From contig CAZZBW010000005.1 in NCBI GenBank assembly GCA_964653045.1, positions 1 to 56,120 of the forward strand: a DNA stretch of 56,120 bases, in the 5' to 3' direction. The notes under the pieces were generated by a model, which was not told the DNA's origin, searched no databases, and worked only from the letters and a program-made list of their open reading frames with translations. Below, one piece after another: positions 1 through 8,201 of this stretch. The translations under genes were made by a program, and so were the position numbers. The stretch's first letter is position 1. Each line of letters begins with the position of its first letter. The DNA comes from DAOOPX01 sp964653045 (GTDB lineage Bacteria > Patescibacteriota > Microgenomatia > UBA1400 > PJMF01).

Positions 1-70
1 GACCTGCTTTCACAGCTTACCTTTCCATTCCGGAAAGTATCGTGCGATAATCAGGAAAAATATCTTTGTC

Positions 71-104
71 ATGCTGAGTCCCGATCTTATCGGGATCGAA
101 GCAT
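71..104. repeat. Interrupted palindrome at the end of nnrD
   Basis: Nested inverted repeat: outer arms ATGCT (71-75) and AGCAT (100-104), inner arms TCCCGAT (79-85) and ATCGGGA (89-95), with a 3-nt loop. It spans the stop codon of nnrD. The frame sequence CATGCTGAG...TCGAAGCAT resembles a small dispersed palindrome I recall from many bacterial genomes, but I cannot test copy number here. It could act as a transcript-end hairpin. The 70 nt to its left hold nothing I recognise. Confidence 0.5.
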
Positions 105-914
105 AACTTCCCATAGCGTTTTCGGGACTTGAGTCACTAGATCACTTGAATTGAAATATGGACCGACAGTTTGCCACAACGCTTCGCCCGCTTTTTTGTT
201 GACGTAGCTACCCACAACGCTGGCGACTAAAGCAGAGTTTTGACAATAAAGTGCGGCAACCAGGCCGGCGAGGACATCTCCTGTCCCGCCTTTAGTCATA
301 CCCTGGTTGCCGCCCGATACTTCAATCATTTCACCACTGGCATAAACCTGGTCAACTACCCCTTTGAGTAAAACTGTCACCTGCTGATTTTGCAACTGAT
401 CAAGAGTTTGTTGATTGGACTGAAAACCACAATTGGTCATGATCATCTGTAATTCGTGATGGTGTGGAGTAATGATCATTTGATTTGAGAGTAACTTCGG
501 ATCCACCATTTGCAGTGCGCCACCATCAACCACCCATTTGTGATCTGGAAACTTGCTCAGCAGTTGATCAATTATTTTTTTGGTTTCGGCAGAGCGCTCC
601 ATTCCCGGACCGATCAGAACAACATCATCTTCAGTCAAATACTCTTCAACATCTGCCCAATCCACTACAATCCCAGTCCAAAAACCCTGCTTGATTTGGC
701 GGCGGACGAGCTGATTGTTTTCGTTAGCCGGACTAGTGAAGTGCACCATGTCGACGATCCGACTGGCCACGTCCGCCGCCCAAAAGATACTGCTGTGAAA
801 CAACTTCGATCCGCCGATGACTAACAGTTTGCCGTTTTGGCCTTTGTGAGAATCTGCCGCAGGCAGATTAATTTGCGCAAAATATTTTACTAGTTGTCCT
901 TGATTATTGTTCAT
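87..914 (-). CDS. nnrD: ADP-dependent NAD(P)H-hydrate dehydratase (NnrD, ribokinase-like)
   Basis: Repairs damaged NADHX/NADPHX by dehydration using ADP or ATP; cytoplasmic metabolite repair. The 275-residue protein shows the family landmarks in order: GKLLVIGGS (about 28-36), VLIGPGM (99-105), VVDGGALQ (128-135, where the family usually has DADAL), TPHHHEL (149-155, usually TPHPGE), LLKG (182-185) and the phosphate-binding GGTGDVLAG (209-217) with the probable catalytic Asp213. The NnrE epimerase domain that is often fused is absent. The ATG lies 2 nt after the vapC stop, so translation is probably coupled to the toxin gene, which is an odd operon partner. Family assignment is from motifs; the altered DGGAL and PHHHE segments are visible deviations. 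Confidence 0.87.
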   Translation of the reverse strand: MNNNQGQLVKYFAQINLPAADSHKGQNGKLLVIGGSKLFHSSIFWAADVASRIVDMVHFTSPANENNQLVRRQIKQGFWTGIVVDWADVEEYLTEDDVVLIGPGMERSAETKKIIDQLLSKFPDHKWVVDGGALQMVDPKLLSNQMIITPHHHELQMIMTNCGFQSNQQTLDQLQNQQVTVLLKGVVDQVYASGEMIEVSGGNQGMTKGGTGDVLAGLVAALYCQNSALVASVVGSYVNKKAGEALWQTVGPYFNSSDLVTQVPKTLWEVMLRSR

Positions 915-916
915 AA

Positions 917-1315
917 CTAATTTTCCACTCTCTGTAATAATTTTCGATCAAATGTTTGTAGTTTGCAATGTGATTGTTCACAAAATTTTGCTAAAAACAC
1001 ATCGGTGAAATCTAGTTTTGATTGTTGGTATTCTCCTAATACTTCTAATAACTTTTCTTTTTCAAACTCAATTATCGAAATGTTAGCACTCATTAGTAGA
1101 TCACATAGTACCGGAACGAAAGTATTTCTTGGTATTGAATAAAATTTTTGCAGCGCCCAGATTACTTCGTTAATAACCAGCAAACTGGTCACTCCTTTAA
1201 TCTCACCTCGGGAAATTGATTGAAAAAAACTAAGTGTTTCGGCTTGCTGATCAAAAACGTCACGAACAATAAAACGCAAGAAAACATTTGAATCAATGAC
1301 GTATACATTAACCAC
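917..1315 (-). CDS. vapC: PIN-domain toxin, VapC-like ribonuclease
   Basis: Probable Mg-dependent endoribonuclease toxin of a VapBC pair. From a GTG start at 1315 it is 132 residues. Four acidic positions typical of PIN domains are visible: Asp8 in VIDSN, Glu50 in INEVIW, Asp102/105 in DFTDVF and Asp123 in TFDRKL. The GTG start is chosen because it overlaps the antitoxin end by 8 nt and has GAGG 7 nt upstream. An upstream start at 1354 would add 13 residues not expected in the family. The upstream neighbour is an AbrB-type antitoxin. Target RNA cannot be inferred. Confidence 0.85.
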   Translation of the reverse strand: MVNVYVIDSNVFLRFIVRDVFDQQAETLSFFQSISRGEIKGVTSLLVINEVIWALQKFYSIPRNTFVPVLCDLLMSANISIIEFEKEKLLEVLGEYQQSKLDFTDVFLAKFCEQSHCKLQTFDRKLLQRVEN

Positions 1316-1568
1316 GGACGACCTCTCTGGCGACCTGGTCAATTGCTTTCTCAATTGCTTTATCTATTGGCACTTTTCTTTTTGCGGGAGAAATATAGCG
1401 GGTTAGGCAACCCGCGAATCTACTGATATTCATATTGACTGGCTCTAGTACTAATTGATCATTATCCACGCTAATCTTTACTTTATCTTTAGCGGACAAA
1501 GACAGTTGATCCAAAAGAGCTTTGGGGATGGTAATTTGGCGCTGAGAAGAAATGGTGGCAATATGCAT
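1308..1568 (-). CDS. vapB: AbrB/MazE-type antitoxin (swapped-hairpin DNA-binding)
   Basis: 86-residue antitoxin. The N-terminal 45 residues (MHIATISSQRQITIPKALL onward) match the SpoVT-AbrB swapped-hairpin fold: a strand, the Q-x-T-I-P-K turn, a helix, then strands ending in LVLEPV. The C-terminal part should wrap the PIN toxin. It is encoded directly upstream of vapC with an 8-nt overlap. Regulation: the promoter between 1569 and 1617 carries a perfect 11-bp inverted repeat, a good candidate for the site through which the complex represses itself. Confidence 0.87.
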   Translation of the reverse strand: MHIATISSQRQITIPKALLDQLSLSAKDKVKISVDNDQLVLEPVNMNISRFAGCLTRYISPAKRKVPIDKAIEKAIDQVAREVVRG

Positions 1569-1569
1569 A

Positions 1570-1617
1570 ATTAAAGTAATCTAACATTTCACTTTAATTT
1601 TGTCAAATTACTTTAAT
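1570..1617 (-). promoter_or_regulatory. vapBC promoter and operator
   Basis: On the minus strand: TTGACA (1606-1601), 17-nt spacer, TAGATT (1583-1578), then 9 nt to the vapB ATG. Perfect 11-nt inverted repeats ATTAAAGTAAT (1570-1580) and ATTACTTTAAT (1607-1617) flank the promoter, with a third ACTTTAAT copy at 1591-1598. This layout fits autorepression by the AbrB-type antitoxin. Confidence 0.7.
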
Positions 1618-1626
1618 ATTTGTTTT

Positions 1627-2706
1627 CTACTTTAACTTTGCTGAAAGATCGATCTGCTTCACTTGGTCAAAAGTACGGATAATCCGTTCGGCAATGCCTT
1701 GGCTGGCCGTCGTGATCAACGACTGGCCAGCTCGCATCAAGCTCAGTGCGAACTCCCGCGCGTCGGTATCCAACTCAGATAAGATATCGTCCAGAATTAA
1801 CATCGGTCTTTGATCAGTTCTGGTCTCAACATATTTCAGTTGACAAGTTTTGAGCCACAAAACAGCCAAACGTTGCTGGCCCCGCGAGCCATACTTAGCC
1901 AAATCTTTAAACTCAGTTAGATCTGCCCGCTCGATATCTTGGACATCACAGCTAATAACAAAGTCGTCTTTGTGCGGACCGATCAGGGTGTGACCTGCTG
2001 CCAACTCACGCGAGTGATACTGCTCCAAACGATCGGCATCAATAACGCTTGGGAGGTATTCAATTTTAAACAGAACTGGAAACGTAACCGTTTGACAAAA
2101 CTGGACAAAATCCTGGCGCATCTGATGAAGCATTTGGCCGTGTTTAATCAGGCTCAAGTTCCAGTACTGCAGAGCGGTGGCTGATTGCTCGCCTTCACGC
2201 ACTGCCCAAAGAATTTTGTTGCGCCGCACCAAAGTCTGTTCATAAGTTCTGAGCGAGTGTTGATAATCCAAGCTCAACTGCGACAGCAGCTCGTCCCAAA
2301 AACTACGTCTCCGGCTGGGCGAGCCTTCGATCAAGCGCAAGTCCTCCGGACGAAATACCACACAGTAAAACAAGCCTTTTATGGCGCGCGCCGTTCGGCG
2401 CGCGCCATTAATCTCAAAATACCTTTTCTGCGTTTTTTTCCCCTGCACCTCTCCTCTAGTGAGAATAACTGTCAAAATATCACTCTCAATTTTTCCCTCT
2501 ACTCTTGACACTTCTTGTCCAAACGCCACCATCTCTTCTAGCTTGTCTGCACGAAAACTACTGCCCGTGGCCAGCAAATTGATCGCTTCAACAATTGAGG
2601 ACTTGCCGCTGCCATTGGCACCAACAATCAAGTTGACGCCGTCGCTAAAATCTAACTTTAAATTATTGTGTGAACGAAAGTTTTGTAATTTTAACTCAGT
2701 TAGCAT
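1627..2706 (-). CDS. recF: DNA replication and repair protein RecF
   Basis: SMC-like ATPase that helps RecO/RecR load RecA at single-stranded gaps. The 359-residue protein has Walker A GANGSGKSS (29-37), the ABC-type signature SRGQQRL in the C-terminal third, and Walker B LILDDILSELD (about 303-313). The start is the ATG at 2706 (MLTELKLQNFRSH, the usual RecF beginning); a TTG at 2733 would add 9 atypical residues. It follows the SpoIID-like gene by 29 nt. Unlike in many genomes it is about 30 kb from dnaA-dnaN. A 13-bp perfect hairpin (2381-2408) lies inside the gene. Confidence 0.95.
   Translation of the reverse strand: MLTELKLQNFRSHNNLKLDFSDGVNLIVGANGSGKSSIVEAINLLATGSSFRADKLEEMVAFGQEVSRVEGKIESDILTVILTRGEVQGKKTQKRYFEINGARRTARAIKGLFYCVVFRPEDLRLIEGSPSRRRSFWDELLSQLSLDYQHSLRTYEQTLVRRNKILWAVREGEQSATALQYWNLSLIKHGQMLHQMRQDFVQFCQTVTFPVLFKIEYLPSVIDADRLEQYHSRELAAGHTLIGPHKDDFVISCDVQDIERADLTEFKDLAKYGSRGQQRLAVLWLKTCQLKYVETRTDQRPMLILDDILSELDTDAREFALSLMRAGQSLITTASQGIAERIIRTFDQVKQIDLSAKLK
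2381..2408. repeat. Perfect 13-bp hairpin inside recF
   Basis: Arms 2381-2393 and 2396-2408 are exact reverse complements with a 2-nt loop. The arms are almost pure G+C (alternating GCGC) inside an AT-leaning gene, and encode part of an Ala/Arg-rich stretch. No T-tract follows on either strand, so it is not a standard terminator. Confidence 0.9.
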
Positions 2707-2735
2707 TAGATGTAATGTATCATGCTTCGACAACT

Positions 2736-4442
2736 CTAATTCTTTTGCTCAATGTTGAAAAAAGCAAAACTGCTTTGAGGAATCGACAAGTATCCCGGTG
2801 CGCGTAAATTAAACGCGGTTTTAAACTCACTTCCAGACAAAGTTATCTCGCCTTTGTCAGTCTGGAATATTACTCTGTTAGTGCTACCACCTCCCTGCTC
2901 CACCCTCACTGACGTCACCCTGCTCGGACCATCAGTTTTGGCGCGCAGCTCATCGTGCGAGTAGGGATCACCTCCCCAACAAGAAGTGGTCACCGGTGTG
3001 ACTCGATCGTCACGGTAGCGGGCCGCATTGACAATGTCGGCGAGCTCTTCGCCGGTCAACCACGGGTTTGACCGGCCGCACTTATCAGAACTAGGGCTAT
3101 AACCCTTGGTATACCAAGACTTATAAAGCCATGGTGATCCACCAATTTTGTCATAGGCCTTATCGACAAAATCTCCGCCACCATTACCATCCTTAGTGTC
3201 CCAACCAATTGGCGAGGCATAGCCGCCATGAGTCGAAGCATAATATGTCACCACGTCTTCTAAAACTTTTCCTCTTGTTGCATCCACTGCTTCTTTCCAC
3301 GCGCCTGGTACATCGTCAGCTTTGGATTTACGAAAAACCTGACAAGCCTCAGTGGTGCAAATTTCTTTGCCATCTTTCATATAACGATAAGCATAAGTGC
3401 GCGCTGCTACAGCTTGCGCCTTGAGCGCTTCTGCAGACCAGGATGAAGGCATCTCGGCTATTCCATATAGATAATAGGTTTCAAACTCGATTTCGCCAAC
3501 TCCAGATACCTTAATCTTCCCGCCGGTATCTTTGTCCACCGGCTCTTTGCCATAATATGCTTTCAGAATTTGTTTGTAATCCTGTCCGGCTTGAGCTCTA
3601 CCTCTAGCCCCATACTGACTCATACCTTTGCGATGAGTGTGAGCACCAAATGAAAATACGGCAAACGTACCAGATGGTGCGCTCTCTCGAAAACCCTTGA
3701 TGCTAGCGTTGTAATCGTCAGCCAACTCACTATCACCAATGCTGGCGGTAAACCCTCCAGATCTAGAATTAATGATCTGCTGCTGGCGAGCACTCAAGTC
3801 AGCGATCTTACCTGTTAATGTTTTCTGATATTCTTTTGCTTTGGCAATCTCGCCTTTGAAAAAATCTGCCTGCTCGTCAAGTTGTTTTTCCAAACCGGCT
3901 AACACAATTTGCCGTTTTTCTAGCTCGCTTTTGTCTTGGTTGAGTTGAACAATGTCCTGACCAATGCTCGTCAGAAAATACTCGTCTTGAGCCCGAACCG
4001 ACGATTGATAAACCATTCCCTTTGTTAGTTTGGGCTGGGTCAACTCGGCCAGCAGCGCCACTGACTCATTCATTAAGCGCAGATACTTATATTGGTCGAG
4101 TATTCGCTTAGCAAGTAACTGATATTGGACAGCCAGATCTTGCTCTCTTTCTTTAATATCCTCGGCGACTTGATTAGCCTCTTGTTTGGCGCGGACGATT
4201 CCCGCCCGCGCCCCATTTATCCTGCTTTCCAAACTCAATACTTCTTTTTCAAGAGGGGTGGTTGCTGCCTCGCTCATCCCTTTGAGCTTCGCCAGCTCAT
4301 TGATCTGCTGCTGCAACTCATCAACGGGATCAAGGGCAAAAACTTCTGAAGCAAGTTTTTGCCCACAACTCACCAGAACGAGTGCGAATACCATCATCCC
4401 AATAAATGAAACAGCCAGATTCTGTAATTTTCTGATTTTCAT
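2736..4442 (-). CDS. SpoIID/LytB-domain envelope protein with N-terminal coiled coil
   Basis: Probable surface protein acting on peptidoglycan. From ATG 4442 it has 568 residues. The N-terminal hydrophobic segment ends with LVSC, a possible lipobox, although cleavage after EVFA is also possible. A long coiled coil (about 40-225, Q/E/K-rich) resembles PcsB-type regulators. It is followed by a SpoIID/LytB domain (about 260-560) with GMSQYGARG (273-281), YGIAEMP (Glu330 at the position of the SpoIID catalytic Glu) and LKAQAVAART (340-349). SpoIID enzymes are lytic transglycosylases in sporulation, but such domains also occur in non-sporulating bacteria, including CPR. First gene of the minus-strand group leading into recF. 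A TTG at 4475 is a less likely start. A -10-like TATCAT lies 8 nt before the ATG. Confidence 0.85.
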   Translation of the reverse strand: MKIRKLQNLAVSFIGMMVFALVLVSCGQKLASEVFALDPVDELQQQINELAKLKGMSEAATTPLEKEVLSLESRINGARAGIVRAKQEANQVAEDIKEREQDLAVQYQLLAKRILDQYKYLRLMNESVALLAELTQPKLTKGMVYQSSVRAQDEYFLTSIGQDIVQLNQDKSELEKRQIVLAGLEKQLDEQADFFKGEIAKAKEYQKTLTGKIADLSARQQQIINSRSGGFTASIGDSELADDYNASIKGFRESAPSGTFAVFSFGAHTHRKGMSQYGARGRAQAGQDYKQILKAYYGKEPVDKDTGGKIKVSGVGEIEFETYYLYGIAEMPSSWSAEALKAQAVAARTYAYRYMKDGKEICTTEACQVFRKSKADDVPGAWKEAVDATRGKVLEDVVTYYASTHGGYASPIGWDTKDGNGGGDFVDKAYDKIGGSPWLYKSWYTKGYSPSSDKCGRSNPWLTGEELADIVNAARYRDDRVTPVTTSCWGGDPYSHDELRAKTDGPSRVTSVRVEQGGGSTNRVIFQTDKGEITLSGSEFKTAFNLRAPGYLSIPQSSFAFFNIEQKN

Positions 4443-4519
4443 CTGCTCTGATGATACACGATCATTTTGCACCAAGCCAACTCACTCTTGAAAAGAGTTG
4501 AAACCAACGGTATATAAAA

Positions 4520-4549
4520 TGTTAGCTAACAAGTATAATTGGTGATGCT
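4520..4549 (+). promoter_or_regulatory. Promoter of the first pilin unit with a perfect palindrome
   Basis: TATAAT at about 4534-4539, 10 nt before the GTG start at 4550. Directly upstream lies the perfect 12-nt palindrome TGTTAGCTAACA (about 4520-4531), a plausible operator. The divergent SpoIID-like gene starts at 4442, so the 107-nt gap serves both directions. Confidence 0.55.
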
Positions 4550-5815
4550 GTGCTTAATGCAAAAACAAATATTGGTTTAGCTACAATGATTTTATTGTTT
4601 AAACAGTGTGTAATTTTACTGGTTTTTAGCATATCTTGGGTTTTCTTATCCCATCATAATCCAGTTTTTGCTGCTACTTGCAACAAATTAAAAATTACCT
4701 ATTCTGGTCAACAGTCGTATGTCCAGGGAAGTAACAATAGTTTCTCTGTAACAATTTCCAATAAATCATTAAGCGATCCCGTCTTAGTCGATGGAACTGA
4801 TTATGAACTATTAGCTTTTTATGAACGATTTATGAGCGGTCTTCGCGCAGAATCATTTACAACAGTTAGGTCAACTGGAGGTAGCATTACTTTTACCATT
4901 ACCGAATCTGCCTTTCCACAACTATTTGTAGAAAAAACAACTATTGCTTTTGGTGGGGGTAATTTGGGAGTGGGAACCTGCACAATTGGTTCATACACAA
5001 TAGTTCCAGCAGTTGTGGAGTATCTCAACGTTTATCAAAACAGAAACGGACAGAAGTGCTACGGTGGAAATGGTGGAGGCTGTCTGGAATCGTCCGACAC
5101 TCAGCCCATTATCGTTGAATCAAAAATTGTTAATGGCAACGGAAACCCGATCGCAAATGTCACAATTGAGCACAAAATTAACTCTAACGGCATAAGGACT
5201 ACCACTGATGGTAATGGGGTTGCATTAACTACCCACGCAGGACCTCATAACAGAACTGGTGCTCAACCATTTGAGCCTGGAATATATCCCGTTGAAGTTG
5301 TGTTTGTCCCTTCAAGTGGTGGCTCAGTAAAAATTGCTTCAACAAGGATTTCAATTTCTCAAGATTGTTCGGCTCATCCTAACCCTTGTGAAACTACAGC
5401 TACTAATTTATTTACTGGCACAAGTGTTGCAAATGTACCATATGGCGAATACAAAATCTGTGATCAAATTCCTGAATCCCTAAGTGACCAAAAACAAAAT
5501 TGTTTAGATTGTGTGGGCAGTGAAGATGGATACGGCGGCATCTGGACCGCGATTGGCTGTATTCCCAATGATCCAGAGACAATTGTTAAGGTCTTTTTAC
5601 GTTTCGGCCTGGGGATGGGGGGCGGTGTCGCACTGCTGATGATCCTGGGCGCCGGTTTCATGCTCACAGTTTCTCAAGGTGATCCGAAACAAACCGACAC
5701 CGCCAAGCAGTGGCTAGGCTCAGCTATTGCTGGTCTACTCTTCATCATCTTCTCAGTAACCATCCTACAGTTTATTGGATACAATGTGTTCCAAATCCCA
5801 GGATTTGGGGGATAA
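4550..5815 (+). CDS. Large pilin-like protein A: Ig-like ectodomain plus two C-terminal membrane helices
   Basis: 421 residues from GTG 4550, or 409 from ATG 4586. A hydrophobic N-terminus ending near PVFAAT is a likely signal peptide. The middle is an extracytoplasmic region with a segment like a bacterial Ig-like (Big-1) domain (about 195-270, NGNPIANVTIEHK...TTDGNG). A Cys-containing stretch (CLDCVG...GCIPND, about 320-345) precedes two membrane helices (about 350-375 and 388-412) separated by a short polar loop. The C-terminal architecture matches the VirB2/TrbC-like proteins that follow. Probably a surface-exposed or tip variant (inference). It opens the first pilin transcription unit; the next gene starts 2 nt after its stop. 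Confidence 0.7.
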   Translation: MLNAKTNIGLATMILLFKQCVILLVFSISWVFLSHHNPVFAATCNKLKITYSGQQSYVQGSNNSFSVTISNKSLSDPVLVDGTDYELLAFYERFMSGLRAESFTTVRSTGGSITFTITESAFPQLFVEKTTIAFGGGNLGVGTCTIGSYTIVPAVVEYLNVYQNRNGQKCYGGNGGGCLESSDTQPIIVESKIVNGNGNPIANVTIEHKINSNGIRTTTDGNGVALTTHAGPHNRTGAQPFEPGIYPVEVVFVPSSGGSVKIASTRISISQDCSAHPNPCETTATNLFTGTSVANVPYGEYKICDQIPESLSDQKQNCLDCVGSEDGYGGIWTAIGCIPNDPETIVKVFLRFGLGMGGGVALLMILGAGFMLTVSQGDPKQTDTAKQWLGSAIAGLLFIIFSVTILQFIGYNVFQIPGFGG

Positions 5816-5817
5816 AA

Positions 5818-6714
5818 ATGTCAATAAAACAAAATATTACCAGACTGATAAAATTAAGTGTTTTGTTTTCATTTATTTTATTACTTGTTGGTACAAAAAA
5901 AGTTGATGCTGCCGACTGTGGAACGAGATCTGAATCACCTTGCAGTGCGAGCTACTGTGATGATGTTTGTCGTCAATGGTGTGATTCTCAAAGTAAGCCT
6001 GATTGTATTGCCACCTATGGAACCGACACAACACTATGGGACAATTGCTGCTATGACGGAATGGCAGAAGGCACTTGTACCAGGGTTGGTGTTGATGAAA
6101 AAAAAGAATGCGAGTGCGATAACTTTACTGCATCACCTGCGAAAGTTGAATACCCTTATTTCCAATGCTCCGGCACAACCCAGGCTAGCCCACCATTAAT
6201 TCCACCATATGTTTATTGTGGAGCCGGATTAACTGGAGGATTGTGTTGTGATAGCCAAGCATCTTGTGATGCCGAGATTCCTCCAACACCCACTACGCGT
6301 CCACCTACTCCAACGCGAAGTCCATCCTCAACTCCTGGTCCTTCCCCCACTCCCCGACCCTTTACTCCCTATGAGGCACCATCCAATAGCTTCTTCGACA
6401 TGCTCAACCCGCTCCAACACGCAGGTGGAGAAAGCATGTTTGACGATAGTCCTTCTGAGTATGCCGACCAGCTTTCCACACCCGGAGGGATTGTTTCCAG
6501 ATTACTGGCTTTCGCTTTTCCTTTAGCCGGCCTGATTCTGTTTGTGATGCTGGTCTGGGGTGGGTTCGAAATTTTGATTCAGGCACCAAGTAAAAAAGGC
6601 ATTGATGCTGGCAAACAAAGAGTTTCTGCCGCGATTATTGGTTTTATTCTGCTTTTTTCCAGCTACTGGATTTGGCAAATTATTGAGGTAGTATTTGGAA
6701 TAAATATATTTTGA
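5818..6714 (+). CDS. Pilin-like protein B: Cys-rich and proline-rich ectodomain plus two membrane helices
   Basis: 298 residues. The signal peptide runs to about residue 31 (VDA|AD). A Cys-rich extracytoplasmic region (about 32-155, roughly 20 cysteines) should form many disulfides. It is followed by a Pro/Thr/Ser linker (about 160-190) that looks like a cell-wall-spanning stalk. Two C-terminal membrane helices (about 225-250 and 265-292) flank a lysine-containing loop (SKKGIDAGKQR) equivalent to the SGGDKGK loop of the smaller paralogues. The ATG at 5818 gives a good signal peptide; the frame stays open upstream but overlaps gene A. Likely a decorated pilin or adhesin. No precise family name can be given. 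Confidence 0.68.
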   Translation: MSIKQNITRLIKLSVLFSFILLLVGTKKVDAADCGTRSESPCSASYCDDVCRQWCDSQSKPDCIATYGTDTTLWDNCCYDGMAEGTCTRVGVDEKKECECDNFTASPAKVEYPYFQCSGTTQASPPLIPPYVYCGAGLTGGLCCDSQASCDAEIPPTPTTRPPTPTRSPSSTPGPSPTPRPFTPYEAPSNSFFDMLNPLQHAGGESMFDDSPSEYADQLSTPGGIVSRLLAFAFPLAGLILFVMLVWGGFEILIQAPSKKGIDAGKQRVSAAIIGFILLFSSYWIWQIIEVVFGINIF

Positions 6715-6721
6715 TCAAAAT

Positions 6722-7111
6722 ATGAGAATACTCTTTATTTCACTAATACTCGCACTCTCGTTTTTTTTAGGCAATAGCGAAAATGTTTTTGCTCAGTGCA
6801 ATCCAGGTGAAGGTGGCATTTCTCTCGGAGATTGTTTAAAATTATCCGACAGCACCCCGGTCCAAGACGTTTATACCACCCCAGCCTTTCTAGTCAACTT
6901 GATAATTGATAATCTGTTTGTGGTAGCGGGAGTGATCATCTTTTTTATGACCCTCCTGGCTGGATTTTTCTTCATCACGGGCGGCAAAAAAGGTCTGGAT
7001 CAGGCTAAACAAATATTGCTGGCAGTGATTATCGGTTTTGGACTGATGTTTGGTGCCTACTGGATCGTACAGATTATTAAAACCGTTACTGGAGCTGATA
7101 TACTTTTGTAA
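6722..7111 (+). CDS. VirB2/TrbC-like pilin paralogue C
   Basis: 129 residues: signal peptide (cleavage near VFA|QC, about residue 25), a short extracytoplasmic segment with two cysteines, then two membrane helices (about 55-82 and 96-120) joined by the loop TGGKKGLDQAKQ. This follows the VirB2/TrbC plan of two helices and a short charged cytoplasmic loop. It sits 7 nt after gene B and 6 nt before gene D in the same unit. Function inferred from architecture and the neighbouring VirB4/VirB6 genes. Confidence 0.75.
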   Translation: MRILFISLILALSFFLGNSENVFAQCNPGEGGISLGDCLKLSDSTPVQDVYTTPAFLVNLIIDNLFVVAGVIIFFMTLLAGFFFITGGKKGLDQAKQILLAVIIGFGLMFGAYWIVQIIKTVTGADILL

Positions 7112-7117
7112 ATAATT

Positions 7118-7564
7118 ATGAAGAAGAAATTGCTTTTCTCCCTAATCCTGGCAATCTGCATGGTGGTACTGCGTTCTCAGATAGTAAACGCGGAAATTAA
7201 CGATGCAATTGGCTCGATCGAACCCCCACCTGGGGTAGAAGTACAAAACCAAGACATGGTCAACAAAGGAGCGGGGACTGCTGAAGACATTGCCATCTTT
7301 TTCTTTTTGAATAAATTTCTGATCGTCCTTAACGTGGTGGCCGGACTATGGGTGCTAGTTAACTTGACTTTAGCAGGTTATGCCTATATTAGCTCTCAAG
7401 GAAAAGCTGAGGCGCATCAGATTGTCCGTGAAAAATTGACAATGAGCATCGCTGGGCTGGCTTTGTTAGTAATTGCGTACATGGCCATAGCGATCTTGAG
7501 TGCCCTCTTCTTCGGCGACCCAGGATTCATCTTAAATCCAGAATTATCAGAGCCACCAACATGA
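7118..7564 (+). CDS. VirB2/TrbC-like pilin paralogue D
   Basis: 148 residues with a signal peptide (VNA|EI, about residue 26), a short ectodomain, two membrane helices and a polar loop (SSQGKAEAHQIVREK). It belongs to a subgroup with gene E: both end in a near-identical FGDxGFILNPxxS tail, pointing to recent duplication. The stop codon overlaps the start of gene E by 4 nt (ATGA), implying coupled translation. Confidence 0.72.
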   Translation: MKKKLLFSLILAICMVVLRSQIVNAEINDAIGSIEPPPGVEVQNQDMVNKGAGTAEDIAIFFFLNKFLIVLNVVAGLWVLVNLTLAGYAYISSQGKAEAHQIVREKLTMSIAGLALLVIAYMAIAILSALFFGDPGFILNPELSEPPT

Positions 7565-8157
7565 TGAATAAAATGAAAAGATTAATTTTGTTACTTGCAA
7601 TATTTTCTTTTCTGCAAAGCGCTAGTATGAGTGTCGTCAACGCCGATACTTGCCCCTACGATGAATGCTCTGGAGGGTGCACTTATGAGGGTCAATGCGT
7701 TGATAACATTAAGTGCGTACTTACTGTTTATGAAGAACCATCTTTTCAGACGGTGTTGGCAAAAGGCGATCAACCATGCGGATCGTTTATTATCGGCGGC
7801 ATTTCTCCACCAAAGGGGGTAGACTCTTTTAATAGGCAAGTCTGGAGAGACGCATCCGTTGTGGGCAAATATATCGGTATTTTTTATTTTGTGTCCGCCG
7901 GCTTACGTTTGTTTTTCATCATCGCCGGCTTGCTCGTTTTTGGCAACTTTATTTACTCTGGATTTATTTATATCACTCAAGCCGGCAACTCCAAAACTCA
8001 CACCGAAGTCAAAGAAAGAATCACCTTCAGCGTCGTTGGTCTTGTCATCATGGTTTCCGCGTTTATTGTCGCTTCTCTGATTGGTGCCATTGTGTTCGGT
8101 GACGTCGGTTTCATCCTCAATCCAAATATTTCCGATTATGGAGCTACGGTGAGATAG
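7561..8157 (+). CDS. VirB2/TrbC-like pilin paralogue E with Cys-rich N-terminal segment
   Basis: 198 residues. A signal peptide (about 1-29, VNA|DT) is followed by a Cys-rich stretch (about 30-75: CPYDECSGGC...CVDNIKC), which gives this copy a small disulfide-bonded cap. Two membrane helices flank the loop TQAGNSKTHTEVKER, and the tail FGDVGFILNPNIS matches gene D. Start is the ATG at 7561; in-frame ATGs at 7564 and 7573 are possible. Last gene of the first unit; the next gene has its own promoter at 8188. Confidence 0.72.
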   Translation: MMNKMKRLILLLAIFSFLQSASMSVVNADTCPYDECSGGCTYEGQCVDNIKCVLTVYEEPSFQTVLAKGDQPCGSFIIGGISPPKGVDSFNRQVWRDASVVGKYIGIFYFVSAGLRLFFIIAGLLVFGNFIYSGFIYITQAGNSKTHTEVKERITFSVVGLVIMVSAFIVASLIGAIVFGDVGFILNPNISDYGATVR

Positions 8158-8187
8158 TATTGAGGTGAAAAATAATCGTTAACAGGC

Positions 8188-8193
8188 TATAAT
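8188..8193 (+). promoter_or_regulatory. -10 box of the second pilin unit (leaderless type)
   Basis: TATAAT ends 8 nt before the GTG start at 8202, so transcription should begin at or next to the start codon. The -35 match (GTGAAA at 8165-8170, 17-nt spacer) is weak. Confidence 0.65.
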
Positions 8194-8201
8194 TAACTAT
8201 T

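Noticed and set aside
485..824. Plus-strand frames opposite nnrD
   Set aside because: Shadow frames of a clearly conserved minus-strand gene; low-complexity translation and no start signals.
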